Origin: Haliscomenobacter hydrossis DSM 1100
GTDB lineage: Bacteria > Bacteroidota > Bacteroidia > Chitinophagales > Saprospiraceae
Length of the DNA: 64,000 bases
Direction of reading: 5' to 3'
Assembly: GCF_000212735.1 (NCBI RefSeq)
Contig: NC_015510.1
Coordinates: 4,713,001-4,777,000, forward strand
The notes beneath the pieces are model-generated. The model was given only the letters and a program-made list of their open reading frames with translations. It did not search any database and was not told where the DNA came from. Position numbers and translations under genes: made by a program. Positions 31,484-40,665 of this stretch are shown here, one piece after another (within the stretch, counting starts at the first letter, position 1; every line of letters begins with the position of its first letter).

Positions 31484-33640
31484 CTATTTGGTCTTGGTCA
31501 TAAAGACCCATTTTATTTCTTTGGCATACCCAAAAGGTTTCCCAGTAGGCAGTGTGGGCAATTCCCCTTGTAAGGCTCCCACGCTGTTTTTTGCCACCGC
31601 AAGTCTGGTAAATGAATGCGCTCCTTTTTCGTAATCAAAGGAAATCCCATCGTCATCGTACAGCTGAAAACTTCCTGCTGCGCTGCCGTAATGGCGTACT
31701 TCCAGGGGCAAAATATCCCCAACCTTGGGTGCCTGGCGACGGGTTGGAATCATCGGAATGATCCCTCCATCTTTGACAAATAAAGGAATTTTATCCAAAG
31801 CTGGCGTAATGTTGATTTTTTGATTCTCCCCGACCAATTCCCCGGTGTAAAAATCGTACCATTTGCCTTGGGGCAAGTATACTTCGCGACTCGTTTCGCC
31901 CGCAAACATGGGGGCGACCAGGATGAAATCTCCCATCATGTACTGGTCTTTGATGTCTTTTTTGACGCTCATGGCGTAGGGGTTGGCCGTGGCGTCCAGT
32001 TGCCCAGCTACGGTTGGTGGTTTGTAGCCAAAACCCTCTACCAGGTTCATCGCCCGGAATGGCGGTTTACCCTCAAAATGGTACTGCGCAAAAGTGCTGT
32101 ACAGATACGGCAACAACTGCATGCGCAAACTGGCCACCTCATTGACTGCTTGTTCCACCTCGGGAAAAGACCAGGGCTTGGTGCCATCAGCCCAGGCGTT
32201 GAGCATGGCCATGGGTGAAAAACACACCGACTGCATGCGGCGCACCCACTCCTCAGCGCTTTTGGAGGCGCGTACTTCGGGAGTCCAGAGCACACCGATA
32301 AAACTGCTGTTGACCAGGGCGGTAATGAAGTCCTTGTGGCTGTAATAATCGTTGTAAATCACGTAAGGAAAATTGCTGGAACCCGCATTCGACGCCCGCA
32401 CCAGCCCATAAGTGCGTTTGTTGATTGCTTTGAACCAGCTGCCCGTCATGTTTTGAACCATGTTTCCGTAAACCTGACGCATCTGTTCGGCACTGGTGCC
32501 CGAAGGGAAAGTGGCCACATCGGGCCAGACCCAAAAATCGTAGCCGTCAACTTCATCTACCTTGTACCCACCCACCCCGATCTCCAGGTGGGTTTTCATA
32601 AAATGATCTTTGAACAACGCGCGGGTTTGGGGCAGGGTAAAATCGGAGACAATGCCGTTCCAAACCGTATGCGAGCCAGAAAGCGGCTTGATTTTTGGAT
32701 ACAAACTTGCTTTGGGGGAAACATAAGGATTGAACCAAAGATTGGCGCTCAATCCTTTTTTGGCCAGGGCTTCCAAAAAGCCTTTAGGATCGGGAAAACG
32801 CGTTTTGTCCCACTCAAAAGTACAAGGATAAGATGAACTGTGCCAGCCGGGTTCCACCCCAATGAAGTCGAGAGGGAAATTATGTGCTTCAAAACTCGTG
32901 GCTTCTTTCAAAATATCGTCTTGCGAATACAAAGTAGGTACCCGTTGGGTAAAACCCAGGCCCCATTTGGGTGGTAAATAGCCGCCGCCGTTCATCAAGT
33001 TGTAGCGTTGCACCACTTGCATGGGGGTAGGGCCAGCGAAAATGTAAATGTTGGCCCCTTCAGCTGGCACCAGGATTTCAACCGCATCTGAATAAGGTTG
33101 GGCATCCCATTGTTTGTCGGTATTGCGGTCGTACACGACGGGCGGATGCGCTGCGTTGGTTCTTACCCCCGTGCCCGCGTAAACCGTGATGTATCGGGCC
33201 GCATCAATCAGCACACCATAACCTTTAGAGGACACGTAAAAAGGAACCGGGGCGTGGGTGCGCCCATTGTCTTCGCCGCCATAATGGTCAACGTGCAGCT
33301 CCATAATTCGCCCGCGTTGGTTAACGGTTTGGAAATTGAGTCCCAGACCAAAAAGTTGCTCTTCTTCATCGAGGGGAAACCGCAGGTAGATTTTGTGGTC
33401 GATGACCTTGAGGTCTATCGCTGCTTTGTCGAGCGGGAAGGTAGTTTTGGGTAGTTTGGCCAGGGCCTGCAGTTGTGGTTTTGCGCCCGCAGTGCTCAGC
33501 AGGCTGATTTTTTCGGGTTTGCCCGCTGCGGCTTTCCAGATGCCGGGATATAGCTCTTGCCAGAGAAGTTTCGTTTGGGCAACAGCGCTAAATTGGCAAA
33601 TGATGAAGAGGAATAAAGTGAAGGTTCTGAAGGGCTGCAT
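31484..33640 (-). CDS. Secreted glycoside hydrolase family 31 (alpha-glucosidase/alpha-xylosidase type)
   Basis: The protein has 718 residues from the ATG at 33640, which gives a signal peptide (MQPFRTFTLF..SAVAQ). Longer in-frame starts to 33718 would precede it with non-signal sequence, part of it repeat-derived. GH31 features are the N-terminal beta-sandwich with LFGLGLNFQ and VPFYVSSKGYGVLID, the barrel start PPKWGLGF, DFIGVEPGWH, and GYKVDEVDGYDFW with candidate nucleophile D362. C-terminal beta domains follow (VAPMFAGETSREVYLPQGKWYDFYTGE). The family removes alpha-linked glucose, xylose or sulfoquinovose. The active-site region departs from the classic WxDMNE, so specificity is open. 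Confidence 0.88.
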   Translation of the reverse strand: MQPFRTFTLFLFIICQFSAVAQTKLLWQELYPGIWKAAAGKPEKISLLSTAGAKPQLQALAKLPKTTFPLDKAAIDLKVIDHKIYLRFPLDEEEQLFGLGLNFQTVNQRGRIMELHVDHYGGEDNGRTHAPVPFYVSSKGYGVLIDAARYITVYAGTGVRTNAAHPPVVYDRNTDKQWDAQPYSDAVEILVPAEGANIYIFAGPTPMQVVQRYNLMNGGGYLPPKWGLGFTQRVPTLYSQDDILKEATSFEAHNFPLDFIGVEPGWHSSSYPCTFEWDKTRFPDPKGFLEALAKKGLSANLWFNPYVSPKASLYPKIKPLSGSHTVWNGIVSDFTLPQTRALFKDHFMKTHLEIGVGGYKVDEVDGYDFWVWPDVATFPSGTSAEQMRQVYGNMVQNMTGSWFKAINKRTYGLVRASNAGSSNFPYVIYNDYYSHKDFITALVNSSFIGVLWTPEVRASKSAEEWVRRMQSVCFSPMAMLNAWADGTKPWSFPEVEQAVNEVASLRMQLLPYLYSTFAQYHFEGKPPFRAMNLVEGFGYKPPTVAGQLDATANPYAMSVKKDIKDQYMMGDFILVAPMFAGETSREVYLPQGKWYDFYTGELVGENQKINITPALDKIPLFVKDGGIIPMIPTRRQAPKVGDILPLEVRHYGSAAGSFQLYDDDGISFDYEKGAHSFTRLAVAKNSVGALQGELPTLPTGKPFGYAKEIKWVFMTKTK

Positions 33641-33669
33641 GTGCTTGTGATTGTTTTCAGTAAAAGTTA

Positions 33670-33784
33670 GCACTCGCCTACGGCGAATGCATTTTGACAT
33701 ATTTCCCCCGCAGATCACGCAGATTTACGCAGATTTTTTTCGAAGGAAGACCTTATCTGCCTAAATCTGCGTGATCTGCGGGGG
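33670..33784. repeat. Composite repeat: REP-like hairpin plus 30-bp palindrome of ACGCAGATTT units
   Basis: A 21-nt hairpin GCACTCGCC-TAC-GGCGAATGC lies at 33670-33690. It is followed 14 nt later by arms at 33705-33734 and 33755-33784 (29 of 30 matching) built from ACGCAGATT(T) units. The same hairpin-plus-palindrome layout recurs at 39781-39893 and, in degenerate form, at 12499-12592. Confidence 0.88.
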
Positions 33785-33840
33785 ATAAATAAAAAATCTA
33801 GCCCCGACTTTGTCGGAGTTAGATTTTTACGATTTTCAGC

Positions 33841-35013
33841 TTATTCTTCCAACCAAATCAAGGGATTCCGAATCGGCAGGCTCCGAATGACCTCTTCGGT
33901 TTGGGGAAAATGCTCCAGTTTTGTCCAGGTATCCAGCCAGGACTTTTCGGGGTATTGTTGATAGCCAAACAACAAAAAGGGGTGTGCTACGGGCCATTCC
34001 TCCCAATACATCACGTCTTTGGGGAAAGTCCAGGTCGATTTATCGGCCACAAAGGGAAGCATAAAATCGATGGCCTTTTTAAGGGTACGGCCATCCGGTA
34101 GGGTAAATTTCCAAAGATTTTCTTTTTCGTCGGACAAAATATGGCAAACACTGGTCATGGCGTCCAGGTTAAAAAGGGAATACCCGTAGGGTTTGGTGCG
34201 GCGGAGTTCCAGGGGAAAGCTGCCATCAGGATCCATTTGATTGGGCAACAAAACCGTTTTGAAACGATTTTTGCAGTACTCGATCAAGTCCTGATTGCTG
34301 GTTAGCTTGGCAAAAACTGCCACTTGCATCACCCAACAGGTGCCGTGGTTGTTTTTGGCCTCGCGTTCGTCAATGCCGTATTGATGGGTGCTGACCCATT
34401 GTAAATACTGGGCAAACCAACTTTTGATCTGCTGCAATTCTGCCGGATTGACGCTTTTGGCTTTTTCCATCACCCGAACCCCTTGCGCCACTTCCATCAT
34501 CTGAATCATGTCGATGATGCCAATGCCCCGGCCAGTGGCCCTCCCTTTGATGGCCTGGGCGTAGAGCAAAGACGGGTTCATCCGGGTGGCCTCGTCGATG
34601 AACCAGGCACGTAGGTGTACAAAAGCTTGCTCGACGTATTTTTCATTTTTGCTCAGGCGATAGGCCGAAGCCAGGGTTCCGATGATTTGGCTAAAACGCA
34701 CCATGGCCTTGCGGTGAGCGGTGAAATTACCGGGATTGGATTGGCCATCGCGCTGGATGTAAGGGCCTTGGGGGTCATCGGGATTGGGCCACCAATAATC
34801 ACCTTCGGAATAAAAATCGTGCAAACCGCCAGCCGAGCGTTCACATCGGGCTGCGGTGACGGTAATGGGGGCTTGGGTTAAAGCCCAATGGGCCTGGGCA
34901 AGGGTTTCTTTTTTTAAAACCTTGGTCACTTTGTCCAGGGCGTTTTGCGCGGGAAGGGAAAATGAACTGCCCAAAAAGAGACTCAGCAATAGCAAATTTT
35001 TTTTCCATGCCAT
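33841..35013 (-). CDS. Secreted alginate lyase family protein (PL5/PL38-like)
   Basis: The 390-residue protein has a signal peptide (..FSLPAQ). It has the alpha/alpha-toroid pattern of the alginate lyase Pfam family: YSEGDYWWPNPDDP near 68-81, an HR motif at 100-101, the active-site NNHGTCW at 221-227, and RRTKPYGYSLFN near 270-280. Lyases of this type cleave uronic-acid polysaccharides by beta-elimination and leave a 4,5-unsaturated end. The gene lies 12 bp downstream of a GH88 gene, whose product would process that end. This is a strong functional pairing. Whether the polymer is alginate, glucuronan or another uronate is not determined. Confidence 0.85.
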   Translation of the reverse strand: MAWKKNLLLLSLFLGSSFSLPAQNALDKVTKVLKKETLAQAHWALTQAPITVTAARCERSAGGLHDFYSEGDYWWPNPDDPQGPYIQRDGQSNPGNFTAHRKAMVRFSQIIGTLASAYRLSKNEKYVEQAFVHLRAWFIDEATRMNPSLLYAQAIKGRATGRGIGIIDMIQMMEVAQGVRVMEKAKSVNPAELQQIKSWFAQYLQWVSTHQYGIDEREAKNNHGTCWVMQVAVFAKLTSNQDLIEYCKNRFKTVLLPNQMDPDGSFPLELRRTKPYGYSLFNLDAMTSVCHILSDEKENLWKFTLPDGRTLKKAIDFMLPFVADKSTWTFPKDVMYWEEWPVAHPFLLFGYQQYPEKSWLDTWTKLEHFPQTEEVIRSLPIRNPLIWLEE

Positions 35014-35025
35014 GATGCAGTGCTT

Positions 35026-36204
35026 TTAGCTTTTGCGCAAATTTTTCTTCCTCAACAGCGATTCCAGGTAGTAATAATCGGCATACACGATGGGCACGTT
35101 GATCTCATGTTTGCCTGGCAGGTGTCCAGTGCTTTGAGTCAATAAAAAGCCAGCATGGGTATTGGGTGCGGTACGGTATTTTTTAGTCAGGTTTTTAAAA
35201 ATTTTATCCGCCGTGTGGTGGTAAAACTTTGCTTTGGTGGGCACCAGGCTACCCAATTCATAAAAAGCAGAAGCCATGAGTGCAGCGGCGGAGGCGTCGC
35301 GTGGAGCATTGGGAATGTCGGGGGCATTGAAGTCCCAGTACGGCACCAGATCTTTGGGTAAATTGGGGTGGTTCAGGATGAATTGGGCAATGTTCTCGGC
35401 GTGTTGCAGGTACGCTGTTTTGCCCGTTTCGCGGTAACACATCGCATAGGCATACAGGCCCCAGGATTGCCCTCTGGCCCAGGCCGATTCATGGCTGTAA
35501 CCCTGGTGGGTGTTTTTTTGAATGGCTTGCCCGGTTTTTACATCGTATCCCACCACGTGGTAAGAGCTGTAGTCAGGCCGGTAATGATTGCTCATGGTCG
35601 TGTTGGCGTGGCTGACCGCAACCTTGTAAAACAGCGAATCCTGGGTTTGTTTGAAAGCCCAAAAAAGGAGTTCGAGGTTCATCATGTTGTCGATGATGAC
35701 CGGAAAATCCCACTTGTCCTTGCTGTGGTCCCAGGAACGCAGGCAGCCGATTTTTTCATTAAACCGGGTGGTCAAAGTGCGGGCAGATTGCAGCAAAATG
35801 TCCCGGTATTGCGGGTCTTTGCTCAGGCGATAGCCGTTGCCAAAGCTGCAATACATCTTGAAACCCATGTCGTGGGTAGTACCATTGGTTTTTTCACGCT
35901 CGAGATTGGCGGTGAATTCCCGCGCTTTTTGTTGCCAAAATTGATCTCCGCTAAGTTCGTACAGGTACCAGAGGTTGCCTGCAAAAAAGCCACTGGTCCA
36001 ATCCCGGGAGGGTACCATAAAAAGGGTGTCTTCACGTAGGGAACGGGGGCTGACGAGATTGGCGTTTTTGGTTTTTGCCTGGTCGATGGCTTTTAAGGCC
36101 AGTTTGAATTGGAGGCTGGCGTGTTCAAGGGGGGGCAACTTGGTTTGTGCCTGTGTTTCGAGCAAAAATGACAAAAAGAGTAAGGGGAGAACCAGTTTTT
36201 TCAT
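35026..36204 (-). CDS. Secreted unsaturated glucuronyl hydrolase, GH88
   Basis: The 392-residue protein has a signal peptide (..LLETQAQ). GH88 features are VPSRDWTSGFFAGNLW, the proposed catalytic Asp pair D112 (HDMGF) and D172 (IIDNMMNLELL), HESAWARGQSWGLYAYAM, and the end segment NVPIVYADYYYLESL. The spacing of the two Asp residues (60) is as in characterised enzymes. It hydrates the 4,5-unsaturated uronate at the non-reducing end of lyase products. It is transcribed just upstream of the alginate-lyase-family gene (12 bp). This is an intact paralogue of the family fragment at the window's left edge. Confidence 0.92.
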   Translation of the reverse strand: MKKLVLPLLFLSFLLETQAQTKLPPLEHASLQFKLALKAIDQAKTKNANLVSPRSLREDTLFMVPSRDWTSGFFAGNLWYLYELSGDQFWQQKAREFTANLEREKTNGTTHDMGFKMYCSFGNGYRLSKDPQYRDILLQSARTLTTRFNEKIGCLRSWDHSKDKWDFPVIIDNMMNLELLFWAFKQTQDSLFYKVAVSHANTTMSNHYRPDYSSYHVVGYDVKTGQAIQKNTHQGYSHESAWARGQSWGLYAYAMCYRETGKTAYLQHAENIAQFILNHPNLPKDLVPYWDFNAPDIPNAPRDASAAALMASAFYELGSLVPTKAKFYHHTADKIFKNLTKKYRTAPNTHAGFLLTQSTGHLPGKHEINVPIVYADYYYLESLLRKKNLRKS

Positions 36205-36290
36205 TGAAGTGGATTTTAAAAACGGCAGAGGTATTTGGGGTATAGACGGAAGAAGGTGTAGTTTTCCCTAATCTCTACACGTTACTCCTT

Positions 36291-37163
36291 TTATTTTATC
36301 TCCGCTGGCGGCGCAAAATACTTTTGATACAAAGCCGATTTTGGACTCAAGCCCGCCAAATTCAACAACTCTACCTTCCGAAAATCAATCGGTTGGCCCT
36401 CACTTTGCAAAGCAATGAACCCTTCTTTGAGCAATTTGCCATCCACTTTAATGCTCGGATCGAAGCCATTTGCTACGCCGCCACCAATTTGAGGCTGGGA
36501 GTATTGCAGCACCACTTCACCATTGATGATGTGGGTGATCAGGGAGTCCCCCAATACGATGAGTTCGGCGCGTACCCATTCGTCTTTGCCATAGGTTTTG
36601 GAACTGGACTCAATGCAGTGGCGCGGATCTTTTTTGCCCTTAAAAATTACGTCGGTGCCTGGTGAGCACATGTTGCCCGTGGGGCGGGGCTTGCCATCAC
36701 CAAGGCTGGCCAGGAATTGCATTTCCACAGAGATGGGCCAGTCTTGTTCCTTGGGCATGGTGCGCGGGTCTTGGGAGTGGAACATCACCCCACTGTTGAG
36801 TTGGGTGTAGCTGGGCGCGTCTTTGCGCCACTCGTCGGCAAAGCGGTATTCGATGACCAGGTGGTAATGCGAAAACGGCTGCTTATAGTACAAATGGCCG
36901 TAGCGGTTGTTGAATTTGTCGTACTGGTCGTAACGTACCTTGATCATGCCGTCTTCGACCCGAAAGGTGTTGCCGTAATTATCGCCCACTTCGTGGTGGA
37001 AGATTTTTACAATCCAGTCTTTGGTGTTTTTGCCGTTGAAGAGGGAGATCCAGCCCTTTGTTTCGGGGCTTTTTTTAGTGCTTGAACAACTTGAATAGGC
37101 CAGCATCGTGGCGATGAGGCATAAAAATCCAAGAACCTGGATCGGTGTAGGTGTTTTTTTCAT
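36291..37163 (-). CDS. DUF1080 / 3-keto-disaccharide hydrolase-family lipoprotein
   Basis: The 290-residue protein has lipobox YSSC (Cys26). A concanavalin-like DUF1080 domain follows: WISLFNGKNTKDWIVK, FRVEDGMIKV, YHLVIEYRF, NSGVMFHSQDP, WPISVEMQFLASLGDG and a FRKVELLNL end. Some members hydrolyse 3-keto-glycosides made by Gfo/Idh-type oxidases; others bind carbohydrate only. It is the first gene of the minus-strand group leading to the GH88 and lyase genes, 86 bp before GH88. Its surface or periplasmic location comes from the lipobox. The enzymatic role is inference. Confidence 0.87.
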   Translation of the reverse strand: MKKTPTPIQVLGFLCLIATMLAYSSCSSTKKSPETKGWISLFNGKNTKDWIVKIFHHEVGDNYGNTFRVEDGMIKVRYDQYDKFNNRYGHLYYKQPFSHYHLVIEYRFADEWRKDAPSYTQLNSGVMFHSQDPRTMPKEQDWPISVEMQFLASLGDGKPRPTGNMCSPGTDVIFKGKKDPRHCIESSSKTYGKDEWVRAELIVLGDSLITHIINGEVVLQYSQPQIGGGVANGFDPSIKVDGKLLKEGFIALQSEGQPIDFRKVELLNLAGLSPKSALYQKYFAPPAEIK

Positions 37164-37253
37164 CTGTGCAGATCTTTTTAATCAAATGGCTACATGCATT
37201 CGCTGCGCTGTAAGGTATCAAATTTGGATCAGAGCTTGTTTAAGTTTTTTGTT

Positions 37254-37305
37254 CATTTCCCCCCTTTCGGGGTGATTTTTTAGTGGTTGCCAGCCCATAG
37301 TTTTG
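37254..37305 (+). promoter_or_regulatory. Promoter of TonB receptor gene: CATTTCCCCCCTTTCGGGGTGAT box plus TAGTTTTG
   Basis: A box at 37254-37276, containing the dyad CCCCTTTCGGGG, lies exactly 21 nt before a TAGTTTTG -7 element (37298-37305), itself 16 nt before the ATG. The same box, spacing and -7 type stand before the DUF2911 gene at 45186. Confidence 0.6.
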
Positions 37306-37321
37306 CATGTAAAATTACCCG

Positions 37322-39760
37322 ATGCACAAATACTTACTCCTCGCCATTTTCGCTTTAGCGCATTTGTCCATTGTTCATGCCCAAGCTGAGCAAATTGGGA
37401 AAATAACCGGACAGGTCAACCTTGAAAACAATAAAGCAGCCGACAACGCCACGGTTGCGCTGCACCGAAGTACCGATTCGGTGCTGGTCAAAACTGCCTT
37501 GCCCAACCAGGAAGGTTTTTTTGAATTTGAAAACATCAAAGCGGGCACGTATGTCGTTGCGGTTTCACAGGTAGGCTATGCCAAATTCAAATCAGCAACA
37601 ATCCGTATTGGGGCACAAAACTGGACGGTAAATTTGTCGCCAATTGTTTTAACCGAAAAGGTTCAATCTTTAGCCGAAGTCACCATCGAAGCCAAAAAAC
37701 CGTTTATCGAACGAAAATTGGATAAACTGGTGGTCAATGTAGAAAACAGCATTGCCAGCGCGGGTAATTCTGTGCTGGAAGTATTGGAACGTGCGCCGGG
37801 CGTGATGGTCAACCAGGAAAGCTCGATAAACCTCAAAGGGAAGCAGGGCGTGATCGTGATGATTGACGGAAAACTGTCGCCTCTCTCTGGCGCAGATTTG
37901 ATTGCCTACCTCAAAGGGATTCCGGCCTCCAACATTGCCACCATCGAGATCATCACCCAACCCTCTGCCCGGTACGACGCGGCGGGCAACGCGGGCATCA
38001 TCAATATCAAGTTTAAAAAAGACCAACGGCAGGGACTTAACGGCGCTTTGACCCTGAATTATGGCCTGGGTTTTTATTCCAAACCGTCGGGTAGTACCAA
38101 TCTGAATTTCCGGAAAAAGAAATGGAACCTGTTTGGCAATTATTCGCATGCCCAACCCCAGCATTTTACCCGCTTTTACATCAACCGCAAGTTTTTTGAT
38201 GCCAATCAAGACCTGCAATCCACTTTTGACCAAACCTCCTTCATCAAACAGCCCATCAGCAGCGACAATACCCGCTTTGGCGCGGATTATTATGTGAACA
38301 AAAAAACGGTGATCGGCGCCTTGTTCAACTTGAACTGGAACAATAGTGACCGCAATGGCAAAACCAATTCCCTGATCACCTTGCCCAATGGTCAATTGGA
38401 TTACACCACCAGAACGGACATCCTCCTCAATGAAAACCGCTTTAACGGTTTTGGGAACTTCAACCTCAAACATACTTTTGACAGCACCGGAAGAGAGCTC
38501 ACGACCGATATCGACTACGGACAATTCAGCGCCAATACCTTTCAAAACATCAACAATGCCAACTACAACGCCAGCAACGCCTTGATCGCGGCGGATAAAT
38601 TGAATACCGACCAAAACGGGCTTATCACGGTGCGATCCCTAAAAGCTGATTATGTGAATCCGCTAAAAAACAACGCCAAATTTGAAGCGGGTATCAAATT
38701 GAGTATTGTGGATTCAGACAATGACGTGAAGTTTTTCGACGTCACCGAAGAGACGCCCGTGTTGGATCAAAGTCGCTCCAATCATTTTATTTATCGAGAA
38801 AATGTGAACGCGGCCTACGTCAGTTTTGCCAAACAATTCAAAAAATTTGACCTCCAGCTTGGCCTGCGCCTGGAACAAACTTCCACCAAAGGGGAACAGT
38901 TGGCTACGGGTGAGGAATTCAGCCGCAGTTATGCGAATTTGTTCCCCAGTTTTGTGATCAACCGAAAGTTGTCGGACAAACACCAGCTTTCTTTTTCCTA
39001 CGCCAAAAGGATCGACCGCCCGAGTTACCGCCAGTTGAATCCTTTCAAAATCTTTGTCGATCCCTATACCTATGTGGTGGGTGAGCCGACTTTAAAGCCC
39101 GTACTCACCAATTCCTACGAAGTGAACCATACGTTTTTGAACAAATACGTGACTTCACTCAGCTATTCGAGCACCCGCGAGGTGATTACCGACATTTTTG
39201 TACAAGATGATTTGACCAAAATATCGTACCAAATCCCCGCTAACCTGCAAGACTTTGACCAGGTGAACATTGGTTTATTTATCCCCATTTCCATCAAAAA
39301 ATGGCTGAATTCGAGCATCAATGGCAGCGTGTATTGGAACCAGTATTCCAGCCCCTTGCAAGGTGGAAACTTGCTGAATGATTTCACGGCCTGGGATACC
39401 CGCATCAACAACACGGTTGTTTTGGGCAAAAAAGGCTGGAGCGCTGAGCTGAGTGGATTTTATCAGTCGAAAAATGCCTGGGGTTTGTTCATCATCCGCA
39501 ATTTGGCGCAGGTTTCATCCGGCATCCAAAAAGTATCGAAGGACAAAAACTCGACGTTCAAACTGGCGGTGTCCGACATCTTTTACACCAATCGTATTGC
39601 CGTACTGGTCAAGTATCAAAACATGGACTTTTTTACCGACCGTACCTGGGATTCAAAAGTAGCTACGGCATCCTTCACGCATCGTTTTGGAAAAAATACG
39701 GTGACCCGGGCCAGACAGCGCAACAGCGGGGTGGAAGACGAAAGAAGAAGAGTGGGTTAA
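37322..39760 (+). CDS. TonB-dependent receptor / outer-membrane beta-barrel family protein
   Basis: The 812-residue protein has a signal peptide (..IVHAQ). A carboxypeptidase-regulatory-like beta domain (about 25-105, GKITGQVNLENNKAADNATVAL) precedes a plug domain (about 120-235, VLEVLERAPGVMV, IDGKLSPLSGADLIAYLKGIP, AGIINI). A C-terminal barrel follows, with the family's FPSFVINRKLSDKHQLSFSYAKRIDRPSY. It belongs to the 'outer membrane beta-barrel' branch of TonB-dependent proteins, not to SusC, and no SusD follows. The ligand is unknown. Downstream is a two-component/ABC module on both strands, and the promoter box is shared with the DUF2911 gene beyond it. Confidence 0.88.
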   Translation: MHKYLLLAIFALAHLSIVHAQAEQIGKITGQVNLENNKAADNATVALHRSTDSVLVKTALPNQEGFFEFENIKAGTYVVAVSQVGYAKFKSATIRIGAQNWTVNLSPIVLTEKVQSLAEVTIEAKKPFIERKLDKLVVNVENSIASAGNSVLEVLERAPGVMVNQESSINLKGKQGVIVMIDGKLSPLSGADLIAYLKGIPASNIATIEIITQPSARYDAAGNAGIINIKFKKDQRQGLNGALTLNYGLGFYSKPSGSTNLNFRKKKWNLFGNYSHAQPQHFTRFYINRKFFDANQDLQSTFDQTSFIKQPISSDNTRFGADYYVNKKTVIGALFNLNWNNSDRNGKTNSLITLPNGQLDYTTRTDILLNENRFNGFGNFNLKHTFDSTGRELTTDIDYGQFSANTFQNINNANYNASNALIAADKLNTDQNGLITVRSLKADYVNPLKNNAKFEAGIKLSIVDSDNDVKFFDVTEETPVLDQSRSNHFIYRENVNAAYVSFAKQFKKFDLQLGLRLEQTSTKGEQLATGEEFSRSYANLFPSFVINRKLSDKHQLSFSYAKRIDRPSYRQLNPFKIFVDPYTYVVGEPTLKPVLTNSYEVNHTFLNKYVTSLSYSSTREVITDIFVQDDLTKISYQIPANLQDFDQVNIGLFIPISIKKWLNSSINGSVYWNQYSSPLQGGNLLNDFTAWDTRINNTVVLGKKGWSAELSGFYQSKNAWGLFIIRNLAQVSSGIQKVSKDKNSTFKLAVSDIFYTNRIAVLVKYQNMDFFTDRTWDSKVATASFTHRFGKNTVTRARQRNSGVEDERRRVG

Positions 39761-39780
39761 CCTAGTTTGTGAAAAATTTA

Positions 39781-39893
39781 GCACTCGCCTGCGGCGAATG
39801 CTTTAAACTTAATTAGCCCGCAGATCACGCAGATTCACGCAGATTTTTTTCAGAAAAAACATTATCTGCGTAAATCTGCGTGATCTGCGGGCT
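39781..39893. repeat. Composite repeat: REP-like hairpin plus 30-bp palindrome of ACGCAGATT units
   Basis: The hairpin GCACTCGCC-TGC-GGCGAATGC is at 39781-39801. The arms at 39815-39844 and 39864-39893 match at 29 of 30 positions. It lies between the convergent TonB receptor and LytTR genes. It is a sequence sibling of 33670-33784. Confidence 0.88.
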
Positions 39894-39929
39894 AAAAAAA
39901 TACAATCCACGGCAGGTGGAGCTAAACTT

Positions 39930-40601
39930 TTAACCTAGTTTTTTTCCCAGATCCGTCCTGAAAACACTCCCAATCGGAAGCAACTTCCCGTTTATCGATA
40001 CATATTCTTTGTCAATGTATTCGATTTTATTGAGGTTGATGATGATGGATTTATGAATTTGAATAAAATGATCCGGCAATACCGCTAAGGCTTCGCTAAT
40101 GGATTCCCGGGTTAAAATACTTTTGTGCTGGAATTGATATTCCATGTAATTTCCGCTTTTTTCAAGATAGAAAATATCGTCAACGGGTGTTCGGTATTGT
40201 TTGCTGCCACTTTTGAGCATCAAGGTTTTTTTGGTATTTTCGGTGGCTTCCGTTTTGTTTTGTAGCAATTTTCCGATTGTTTTTGAAAACCGCTCTAAAC
40301 TGATGGGTTTCAATAAGTAATCAACTGCCTCGACATCATAACTCTCCACCGCATATTCAGGATAGGCAGTTGTGAAAATAATTTTGATGTTTTTATCCAC
40401 CATTTTGGACAAGGAGATGCCCGAAAGGTGTGCCATGTTAATGTCTAAAAAGATCAAATCTACGGGCTCCTTGCTGATGAATTGAAAAGCCTTGAAGCCA
40501 TTTCTAAAGGTTCCTGCCAACTCAATTGCACTAAAATGAGCGAGATAGCTCTGGATGAGTTCAATCGCTTTGGGCTCGTCATCCACAATGATTGCCTTCA
40601 T
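39930..40601 (-). CDS. LytTR-family response regulator
   Basis: The protein has 223 residues from the ATG at 40601; a TTG at 40631 could extend it. The receiver domain has VDDEP, phosphorylation site D53 (LIFLDINM), a TTAYP strand and the Lys of DYLLKP. The C-terminal LytTR DNA-binding domain has the patterns YLEKSGNYMEYQ, LPDHFIQIHKSIIINLNKIEYID and the end segment PIGSVFRTDL. Its natural partner is the LytS-type kinase at 43981. It is divergent from the ABC transporter genes. Three direct repeats with 21-bp period lie in the shared upstream region, matching LytTR binding geometry. Confidence 0.92.
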   Translation of the reverse strand: MKAIIVDDEPKAIELIQSYLAHFSAIELAGTFRNGFKAFQFISKEPVDLIFLDINMAHLSGISLSKMVDKNIKIIFTTAYPEYAVESYDVEAVDYLLKPISLERFSKTIGKLLQNKTEATENTKKTLMLKSGSKQYRTPVDDIFYLEKSGNYMEYQFQHKSILTRESISEALAVLPDHFIQIHKSIIINLNKIEYIDKEYVSINGKLLPIGSVFRTDLGKKLG

Positions 40602-40628
40602 GTTTTGCTGTTTCGAAAATCCTGTTTT

Positions 40629-40636
40629 CAAATTTA
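40629..40636 (-). promoter_or_regulatory. Candidate -7 element (TAAATTTG) of the LytTR regulator gene
   Basis: On the minus strand it reads TAAATTTG, 27 nt before the ATG. An 18-nt segment around it (TCAAATTTACANATTAAT on the plus strand) recurs before the kinase gene at 45070. Confidence 0.45.
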
Positions 40637-40665
40637 CAGATTAATGCCTTCTAAAAGTTAAGAAT

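Noticed and set aside
37322-39760. SusC-type receptor of a polysaccharide utilisation locus
   Set aside because: The length (812), the plug and the barrel end match the 'outer membrane beta-barrel' branch. No SusD follows, and a kinase/ABC module lies downstream instead.
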